Source of the DNA: Mesorhizobium sp. B2-4-3
GTDB taxonomy: Bacteria > Pseudomonadota > Alphaproteobacteria > Rhizobiales > Rhizobiaceae
Assembly (NCBI RefSeq): GCF_006442815.1
Contig: NZ_VFVL01000013.1
Coordinates: forward strand, 1-64,000
Direction of reading: 5' to 3'
Length of the DNA: 64,000 nucleotides
Shown here: positions 58,250 through 64,000 of the stretch, in pieces
How positions within the stretch are numbered: position 1 is the stretch's first letter
Layout of the letters: each line of letters starts with the position of its first letter
Position numbers and translations under genes: made by a program
Notes under the pieces: generated by a model
Database searches by the model: none
What the model was told of the DNA's origin: nothing
What the model saw: the letters and a program-made list of their open reading frames with translations, nothing else

Positions 58250-59023
58250 TCACTCGGTCGATGCGGCTTTCAGCGAATTGGCATAATAGGCCTGTCTGGC
58301 CTGCAGCCGCTCGCGGTAGCGCTGCTGGCTGTGGGCCAGATGCGTGCGCATCGCCTCGCGCGCGGCCTCGGCATCGCCCGCCGAGATGGCGTTGAGGATG
58401 ACGAGGTGCTCGCGCTGCAGGCCGCGCTGGTACTCGTCCGACTGGACGAGCTCTGTCGACCATGGCGAGGTCACGTCGCAGGGAATGGCGCGGCGTCCCA
58501 GCACATCGAGCATCTCGACATAGAACGGGTTGTTGGTGGCGCTGGCGATCGCGCGGTGGAAGGCCAGGTCGGCGGGGCCGGTCGGCTGGCTGGCGAGCAG
58601 TAGCCGCTCGAACTCGAAGAAGGCCTCCTGGATCGCGGCCTCCTGGGCGGCGTTGCGGCGGATGGCGGCCAGGCCCGCCGATTCGATCTCGATCGCGAGG
58701 CGGACCTCGAGCACGTTGAGCGCGACCGAATCCTTGGCTCCCATGTCGGCGGCCAAAACGCCGAAGGTCGTCGAGATGTGCTCGCTGACGAAGACGCCGG
58801 CGCCTTGCCGCGCTTCGACCAGGCCATCGGCGGCAAGCTTGGCCAGCGCCTCGCGGATGACCGTGCGGCTGACGCCGAAAGCCTCCGTCAGCTGGCCTTC
58901 GGTTGGCAGCTTCTGTCCGGGCGGAATCTCGCCCGCCAAGAGCTGCTTGCGGATCGCCGCGACCACCGTCTCCGACAGTTTCGGCTTCCGTTCGACCCTG
59001 AGGTCGGCAACTGTTTGGGACAC
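58250..59023 (-). CDS. GntR family (FadR/FCD) regulator of the uronate operon
   Basis: The 257-residue regulator starts at GTG 59023 with AGGAGGG seven bases upstream. The winged helix reads GQLTEAFGVSRTVIREALAKL and the FCD effector domain DLAFHRAIASATNNPFYVEM. It lies inside the operon between dctM and kduI and probably regulates it in response to a uronate; the palindrome at 63375-63399 is a candidate operator. The much longer open frame upstream is antisense-type shadow over dctM. Confidence 0.93.
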   Translation of the reverse strand: MSQTVADLRVERKPKLSETVVAAIRKQLLAGEIPPGQKLPTEGQLTEAFGVSRTVIREALAKLAADGLVEARQGAGVFVSEHISTTFGVLAADMGAKDSVALNVLEVRLAIEIESAGLAAIRRNAAQEAAIQEAFFEFERLLLASQPTGPADLAFHRAIASATNNPFYVEMLDVLGRRAIPCDVTSPWSTELVQSDEYQRGLQREHLVILNAISAGDAEAAREAMRTHLAHSQQRYRERLQARQAYYANSLKAASTE

Positions 59024-59034
59024 GTGGTGCCCTC

Positions 59035-60315
59035 CTAGTGGAACAGGCTCGGCAGCCACAATGAGATTTCCGGTATGTAGGTGACAAGCATCAGCACCAT
59101 GAAGGCCGCTCCATAGAACGGCCAGATCGAGCGCATTGCCGTCCAGATGGGAATGCGGCCGATGGCGCAACTGACGAACAGCACCGCGCCCACTGGCGGC
59201 GTGCAGAGGCCGATGCCGAGATTGAGGATCAGGATGACGCCGAAATGCACGGGATCGACGCCATAGGCCATGACCACCGGCAGGAAGATCGGCGTGGTGA
59301 TGATGATGAGCGGCGACATGTCCATGAATGTGCCGAGGATGAGCAGGACGACATTGATCAGGAGCAGTATGACCAGCTTGTTGTCGGACACGGACTGCAA
59401 AAACGCGACGAGCGCTGCCGGAACCCGGAGATAGGCCAGCAGCCAGCCGAAGGCCGCGGCGCAGCCGATAATCATCAACACCATCGCTGTCGTGCGCACC
59501 GCCGCGGTGGTCGCGGTGACGAAATCGTTCCAGCTCATCGACCGGTAGATGATCAACGTCACCAGGAAAGCATAGACGATGGCAATGCAGGAGCTTTCGG
59601 TGGCGGTGAAGATGCCGGAGCGGACGCCGCCAAAGATGATGCCGATCAGGATCAGCCCGGGAATGGCGGCGACAAGCAGCTGCAAGGCCCGGCCGAAACC
59701 GGCAAAAGGTTCCGTCGGATAGCCGCGCCGGCTTGCCACCAGATAGGCGGTGACCATCAGAGACAGGGCCAGCAACAGCCCCGGCAGAACGCCGGCGGTG
59801 AAAAGATCCGCGATCGAGATGCGGCCGCCGGCCGAGATCGAATAGATGATCATGTTGTGCGACGGCGGGATCAGCAGCGCAATGATGGCGCCGACGGAGG
59901 TGATGTTGACGGCATAGTCGACGCCGTAGCCACGCGCCTTCATCTGCGGGATCATCAGCCCGCCGACCGCTGAGGCATCGGCCACCGCCGAACCGGAAAT
60001 GCCGCCGAACATGGTCGACGCGGCAATGTTGACTTGGCCCAGACCGCCGCGCAGGTGGCCGACCAGGGACCCGGCCAATGCCACCAGGCGGGCGGCGATG
60101 CCGCCGCGAACCATAAGGTCGCCGGCGAAGATGAAGAACGGGATGGCCATCAGCGAAAAGACGCTGACGCCGGAATTGAGCCGCTGGAACACCACGACGG
60201 GTGGCAGGCCGATCGTCAGGATCGTCGCGAAGCTGGCGACGCCGAGGCAGAACGCGATCGGCGTGCCGATAACCAGCAGGAAGACGAAAGTGCCGAAAAG
60301 CACGATCAGCGCCAT
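59035..60315 (-). CDS. dctM: TRAP transporter large permease DctM
   Basis: The 426-residue protein has about twelve membrane helices and the TRAP-DctM motifs: AIPFFIFAGDLMVRGGIAAR, FGGISGSAVADASAVGGLMI and LLIPPSHNMIIYSI. It catalyses sodium-driven solute import together with DctQ and DctP. Starts three bases after the dctQ stop. Confidence 0.96.
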   Translation of the reverse strand: MALIVLFGTFVFLLVIGTPIAFCLGVASFATILTIGLPPVVVFQRLNSGVSVFSLMAIPFFIFAGDLMVRGGIAARLVALAGSLVGHLRGGLGQVNIAASTMFGGISGSAVADASAVGGLMIPQMKARGYGVDYAVNITSVGAIIALLIPPSHNMIIYSISAGGRISIADLFTAGVLPGLLLALSLMVTAYLVASRRGYPTEPFAGFGRALQLLVAAIPGLILIGIIFGGVRSGIFTATESSCIAIVYAFLVTLIIYRSMSWNDFVTATTAAVRTTAMVLMIIGCAAAFGWLLAYLRVPAALVAFLQSVSDNKLVILLLINVVLLILGTFMDMSPLIIITTPIFLPVVMAYGVDPVHFGVILILNLGIGLCTPPVGAVLFVSCAIGRIPIWTAMRSIWPFYGAAFMVLMLVTYIPEISLWLPSLFH

Positions 60316-60318
60316 GGT

Positions 60319-60909
60319 TCAAAGCTCCTCGCCGGTCGCGTAGATGTCGGCATCGACCGGCAGCCCGGCAAAGCGCCCCGCCAGCCGCTCGAGTGAAAAC
60401 AGGCAGACCAGCCCGCCCCCCAGGATGACCGGCAGGAAGCTGACGCCGCCAGGCAAGGCGAGCGATGGCATCACCGTGTTCCAGGTCAGCCTGGCCAGCT
60501 GCACGCCATAGACGATCATGCCGGCGCCGAAGGCCAGCACGACGAGATCGGAAATGCTGCGCAGCACCGCCTTGGCCGAGGCAGGCAAGACATAGAGCAG
60601 CACATCGAAGCCGAGATGCGTGCGCTCGCGCACACCGACGGCGGCACCCAGGAAGATGAACCAGCCCATCAGCAGCACGGATGAGGATTCGGTCCAGCTC
60701 GGCGAACGGTTCAGCACGTAGCGCGAGAAGACCTGCCAGAAGATGATGACGGTCATCAGCGTCAACCCGGTGCCGCTGACCCATAGGGCCAATCGCGCAA
60801 GCCCGGAAAGGGTCCGCTCCACCCGCAGCCAGAACCCTTTCGGACCCGACCGGCTGGACGGCAGCGCGGAAGCCTCCGTGCCACCGGGCCCGCTGCCCAT
60901 CCCGGTCAT
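60319..60909 (-). CDS. dctQ: TRAP transporter small permease DctQ
   Basis: The 196-residue protein has four membrane helices and the DctQ-typical [19 protein letters not shown] and [16 protein letters not shown] at 60909 overlaps the dctP stop by four bases (ATGA); ATG at 60900 is an alternative. Works as a complex with DctM. Confidence 0.94.
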   Translation of the reverse strand: MTGMGSGPGGTEASALPSSRSGPKGFWLRVERTLSGLARLALWVSGTGLTLMTVIIFWQVFSRYVLNRSPSWTESSSVLLMGWFIFLGAAVGVRERTHLGFDVLLYVLPASAKAVLRSISDLVVLAFGAGMIVYGVQLARLTWNTVMPSLALPGGVSFLPVILGGGLVCLFSLERLAGRFAGLPVDADIYATGEEL

Positions 60910-61883
60910 TTCGTCGCCTGGATACGGGCGGCGAGGTCCTTGAGCTCGGGCGTCGACAGATATTTGTCGTAGACCGGCTTCATCGCGTCGATCAGCGGCT
61001 GCTTGTCGATCTCGCTGATCTTGACGCCGGCCTTCTCGACGATGTCGCGCGACTTCTTCTCCTGCGCGTCCCACAGCTCGCGCATCTTGACGACGCTGTC
61101 CTTGGCCGCCTGGCGCACGATGGCCTGGTCTTCCGGCGCGAGCTTGTCCCAGCTTGCCTTCGACATAACCAGCACTTCCGGCACGATCTGGTGCTGATCC
61201 AGCGTGTAGTGCTTGGCGACCTCGTAATGCTTGGCGGATTCGAAGCTCGGCCAGTTGTTCTCGGCGCCGTCGATGACGCCGGTCTGCAGCGCCGAATAGA
61301 CCTCGCCATAGGCCATCGGCGTGGCGTTGGCGCCAAGCGCGTTCACCATGTCGACAAAGACGTCTGACTGGATGACGCGGAACTTCATGCCCTTCATGTC
61401 TGCCATCGAGGCGATGTCCTTCTTGGTGTTGTAGAAGGAGCGCGCACCGGAATCGTAGAAGGCGAGTCCGACAAGGTCATGCGCTTCGAAGGCCTTCAGG
61501 ATCTCGTCGCCGATCGGCCCGTCCATGACATGGCGCATATGCTCGACCGAGCGGAAGATGTAGGGCAACGACGGCACAGCGGTTTCCGGCACGATGCCGT
61601 TGAACGGCCCCATGGAGACGCGATCGAGGTCGATGACGCCGGCCTGGGTCTGCTCGATCGTGTCCTTTTCCTCGCCGAGCTGCGCCGAATGATAGACCTC
61701 GATCGAATAGCGCCCGTTGGTGCGCTGCTTGATCAGCTCGCCCATGTATTTGGCCGCCTCGACCGTCGGATAGCCGTCAGGATGGGTGTCCGAGGAGCGC
61801 AGGACGGTTTCGGCCTGCGCGGCGCCGATCATCAAGGACCCGATGGCGAATGTCGCCGCCAGCAATCTCGAAATACGCAACAT
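60906..61883 (-). CDS. dctP: TRAP transporter substrate-binding protein DctP
   Basis: The 325-residue precursor from ATG 61883 (GGGAGG upstream) has a signal peptide ([20 protein letters not shown], cleavage after AQA). The mature domain has the DctP landmarks [20 protein letters not shown] and [19 protein letters not shown], in which Arg of KFRV contacts a carboxylate, and [20 protein letters not shown]. Context indicates a hexuronate ligand (glucuronate, galacturonate or unsaturated uronates); ligand is inferred. Confidence 0.94.
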   Translation of the reverse strand: MLRISRLLAATFAIGSLMIGAAQAETVLRSSDTHPDGYPTVEAAKYMGELIKQRTNGRYSIEVYHSAQLGEEKDTIEQTQAGVIDLDRVSMGPFNGIVPETAVPSLPYIFRSVEHMRHVMDGPIGDEILKAFEAHDLVGLAFYDSGARSFYNTKKDIASMADMKGMKFRVIQSDVFVDMVNALGANATPMAYGEVYSALQTGVIDGAENNWPSFESAKHYEVAKHYTLDQHQIVPEVLVMSKASWDKLAPEDQAIVRQAAKDSVVKMRELWDAQEKKSRDIVEKAGVKISEIDKQPLIDAMKPVYDKYLSTPELKDLAARIQATK

Positions 61884-61919
61884 GTCTTTCCTCCCTTCAA
61901 AAATCATGGATGCCCTGGC

Positions 61920-63323
61920 TCAGAGTCGATACGCCTTCTTAGCAAGCGAGTAGGCAAGCTGCCCCGCCAGCTCATGCGCCTCCTCCTCCCGGAGGCGATG
62001 CTCGGCGACCAGCCGCGCCAGAAAGGCGCAGTCGACACGCCGCGCGACGTCGTGGCGCGCCGGAATCGACGGGAAGGCGCGCGTGTCGTCGTTGAAGCCG
62101 ACGGTGTTGTAGAAGCCCGCCGTCTCGGTGGTCATCTCGCGGAAGCGGCGCATGCCTTCCGGGCTGTCGTGGAACCACCACGCCGGTCCAAGCTTGAGCG
62201 CCGGATAGATGCCGGCGAGCGGCGCCAGCTCGCGCGCATAGCTCGTCTCGTCGAGCGTGAACAGGATGATCGTGAGGTCGCGCTCCAGCCCGACGCAGTC
62301 GAGCAGCGGCTTCAGCGCCGTCACATAATCGGTCCGGGTCGGGATATCGAAGCCCTTGTCGCGGCCGAATCTTTGGAAAACAGAAGGCGAATGATTGCGC
62401 CATGATCCAGGATGGATCTGCATCGCCAGGCCGTCTTCACGGCTCATCTTGGCCATTTCGGTCAGCATCTGGGCTCGGAACAGTTTTCGCTCACGCTCAT
62501 CCTCGGAGCCGCGCCGGATGCGGTTGAACAGCTCCTGCGCCGCCGCGTCGGAGAGATTGGCGGTCTCGGCGGTCGGATGGCCGTGATCGGACGAGGTCGC
62601 CCCGAATTCCTTGAAATAGGCGCGGCGCTTTCTGTGCGCATCGAGATAACCGGCCCATGTGCCGGTATCGCATCCGGTGATCTCGCCGAGCCGATCGAGA
62701 TTGGCCGAGAACCCCTCGAAATCGGGATCGACGACGGCGTCTGGCCGGTAGGCGGTGACGACGCGGCCGCTCCAGCCGCTGTCGCGGATCGTCCGGTGCC
62801 ATTTGAGGTCGTCGAGCGCGCCTTCGGTCGTGGCGATCACCTCGATGTTGAAGCGCTCGAACAGCGCCCGCGGGCGATAGTCGTCGCGTTGCAGCAGCGT
62901 GGCGATCGTGTCGTAGGCGCGGTCGGCGCTGGCGGCGGTCAGCGGCTCCCCGATGCCGAACAGATGCCCGAGCACATGGTCGAGCCAAAGCCGCGTCGGG
63001 GTGCCGCGGAAGAGATAATAATGCTCGGCGAAGCGCCGCCAGATCGCCCGGCCGTCGGTTTCGACGGGTGCGCCGTCGAGCGTCGGCACGCCGAGCTCCT
63101 CCAGCCGGACGCCCTGGCTGAACAGCATGCGGAAAATGTAATGGTCCGGCACGATGAGCAGCTGTGCGGGATCCGGAAACGGCTCGTTGAGCGCGTACCA
63201 GCGCGGGTCGGTGTGACCATGCGGGCTGACGATCGGCAGCTCCTTCACATCCGCGTAAAGGTCGCGCGCCAATGATCGCGTTTCCGGCGCGAACAGCAGG
63301 TCCGGATCGGTCAATGCGGCCAC
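61920..63323 (-). CDS. uxaC: Glucuronate isomerase (uronate isomerase) UxaC
   Basis: Isomerises D-glucuronate to fructuronate and D-galacturonate to tagaturonate. The 467-residue TIM-barrel protein has PIVSPHGHTDPRWYA with metal ligands near residue 32, KFFEFGATSSDHGHPT-type (here KEFGATSSDHGHPTAE) and FTLDETSYARELAPLAG. The start GTG at 63323 is preceded by GGGAGGAGCCGC and fits family length; an ATG at 63377 would fall in the operator palindrome. First gene of the eight-gene minus-strand operon. Confidence 0.95.
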   Translation of the reverse strand: MAALTDPDLLFAPETRSLARDLYADVKELPIVSPHGHTDPRWYALNEPFPDPAQLLIVPDHYIFRMLFSQGVRLEELGVPTLDGAPVETDGRAIWRRFAEHYYLFRGTPTRLWLDHVLGHLFGIGEPLTAASADRAYDTIATLLQRDDYRPRALFERFNIEVIATTEGALDDLKWHRTIRDSGWSGRVVTAYRPDAVVDPDFEGFSANLDRLGEITGCDTGTWAGYLDAHRKRRAYFKEFGATSSDHGHPTAETANLSDAAAQELFNRIRRGSEDERERKLFRAQMLTEMAKMSREDGLAMQIHPGSWRNHSPSVFQRFGRDKGFDIPTRTDYVTALKPLLDCVGLERDLTIILFTLDETSYARELAPLAGIYPALKLGPAWWFHDSPEGMRRFREMTTETAGFYNTVGFNDDTRAFPSIPARHDVARRVDCAFLARLVAEHRLREEEAHELAGQLAYSLAKKAYRL

Positions 63324-63374
63324 GCGGCTCCTCCCAGGCTTCGCTATTGGTAGATCGGCCAGAGATAATGTCAA

Positions 63375-63399
63375 CATACAAATATTATGTAGTTGTATG
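63375..63399. promoter_or_regulatory. Palindrome in the uxaC-uxuB divergent promoter region
   Basis: CATACAA (63375-63381) and TTGTATG (63393-63399) are inverted with an 11-base A/T-rich spacer containing ATTATGT. It lies 52 bases before the uxaC GTG and 89 before the uxuB ATG. It is a good candidate operator for the GntR protein encoded in the operon; binding is inferred. Confidence 0.55.
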
Positions 63400-63487
63400 A
63401 TGACTTTCGGAAGGAGCGCGGCCATTGTGCACGGTGAGAGCGGGTGTTACGTCGCTGCCGTCGTTTTCCGATCGGAGACTAGCTTCC

Positions 63488-64000
63488 ATGAACGGCCGCC
63501 TGTCCAACGCCACCCTTGCGAAGCTGCCGGCCGAAGTTCTGGTGCCTCGCTACGACCGCAAGTCCGTCGCGCCCGGCATCGTCCATCTTGGCGTCGGCGC
63601 TTTTCACCGTGCCCACCAGGCCGCCTATGTCGATGCTTGTCTGGCGGATGGCGAGAGCGATTGGGGCATCACCGGCGTCTCGTTGCGCAGCCCTGACACG
63701 CGCGATGCGCTCAAGCCGCAGGACGGGCTCTACACGCTGGCAATCAGGGACAGCGCCGGCGAACAGCTGCAGGTCATCGGCTCGATCCAGTCCTTGCTCG
63801 TCGCCCCGGAGGACCCGGGTGCGGTGCTCGCCGCGCTGACCGACCCGCACATCCGCATCGTCACGCTCACCATCACCGAAAAGGCCTATCTCAGGGCGGC
63901 CGACGGCACGCTCGACAGCGCTCATCCCGATATTGTCCACGACCTCGCCAACCCCGGATCGCCAAAGACGGCGCATGGATTTCTCGCCGAGTCGCTCGCG
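63488..64000 (+). CDS. uxuB: Fructuronate reductase / mannitol dehydrogenase family, 5' part
   Basis: The reading frame opens with ATG at 63488 and continues past the window end (171 codons visible). It begins MNGRLSNATLAKLPAEVLVP, has the polyol dehydrogenase motif GIVHLGVGAFHRAHQAAYVD (NAD-binding start), and continues DWGITGVSLRSPDTRDALKP and VTLTITEKAYLRA. It reduces fructuronate (or tagaturonate) to mannonate (altronate), the step after UxaC. Divergent from uxaC. Truncated by the window edge. Confidence 0.92.
   Translation, partial: MNGRLSNATLAKLPAEVLVPRYDRKSVAPGIVHLGVGAFHRAHQAAYVDACLADGESDWGITGVSLRSPDTRDALKPQDGLYTLAIRDSAGEQLQVIGSIQSLLVAPEDPGAVLAALTDPHIRIVTLTITEKAYLRAADGTLDSAHPDIVHDLANPGSPKTAHGFLAESLA

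Noticed and set aside
59024..60784. N-terminal extension of the uronate GntR frame
   Set aside because: It runs across the dctM and dctQ genes in another frame. The GTG at 59023 with AGGAGGG upstream starts the real regulator.

Overview
The window is high-G+C chromosomal DNA from an alphaproteobacterium of the order Hyphomicrobiales (Rhizobiales), most likely Mesorhizobium or a close relative. The evidence is the gene order obgE-proB-proA-nadD-rsfS-rlmH followed by envC-ctpA-polysaccharide deacetylase-rppH, a UPF0335/DUF2312 protein, a 6S RNA directly upstream of 5-formyltetrahydrofolate cyclo-ligase, an extended ribosomal protein bL21, and several families of palindromic intergenic repeats of the rhizobial mosaic type. 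The genus is inferred from recalled synteny, not from a database search.

Layout. 1-7.1 kb: TerC membrane protein, YmdB-type phosphodiesterase, 5-FCL with 6S RNA, a MoxR ATPase / GNAT / VWA cluster, MsrB and a small operon headed by UPF0335. 7.2-17.2 kb: pyruvate carboxylase, then a branched-chain amino acid ABC system (livH-M-G-F, a small membrane protein and the binding protein) in which LivG carries an unusual C-terminal tail. 17.6-22.5 kb: HAD dehalogenase and a hydroxyproline catabolic operon (epimerase, FAD oxidase, deaminase) with a divergent GntR regulator and visible operator palindromes. 22.5-26.6 kb: two small paralogous secreted proteins, then mmsA with a divergent LysR regulator. 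27.1-29.7 kb: a two-gene operon encoding a phospholipase A2-like lipoprotein and a phospholipase D-like lipoprotein, the most unusual locus here. 29.8-32.3 kb: dadA and alr for D-alanine turnover. 32.4-49.0 kb: the conserved rppH to rplU housekeeping block on the minus strand. It is interrupted by an MscS/RidA/MFS group between nadD and rsfS and by a plus-strand nuclease-family gene. 49.3-56.2 kb: tRNA-Ser(CGA), a secreted hypothetical, a DUF1186/SEC-C protein, recQ, a LysE exporter, a sulfotransferase and a GT9 glycosyltransferase. 56.2-64.0 kb: a hexuronate/pectin catabolism operon (uxaC, TRAP dctP-Q-M, gntR, kduI, kduD, kdgF) with a divergent uxuB that runs off the window end.

How the genes work together. 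Catabolic units for hydroxyproline, D-alanine, branched-chain amino acids or valine (liv, mmsA) and uronates suggest a soil or plant-associated nutrient scavenger. The repeats (at least five families) sit in almost every larger intergenic gap. One short palindrome is inside the reading frame of the hydroxyproline oxidase. No phage, transposase, CRISPR array, plasmid origin or rRNA operon was seen.
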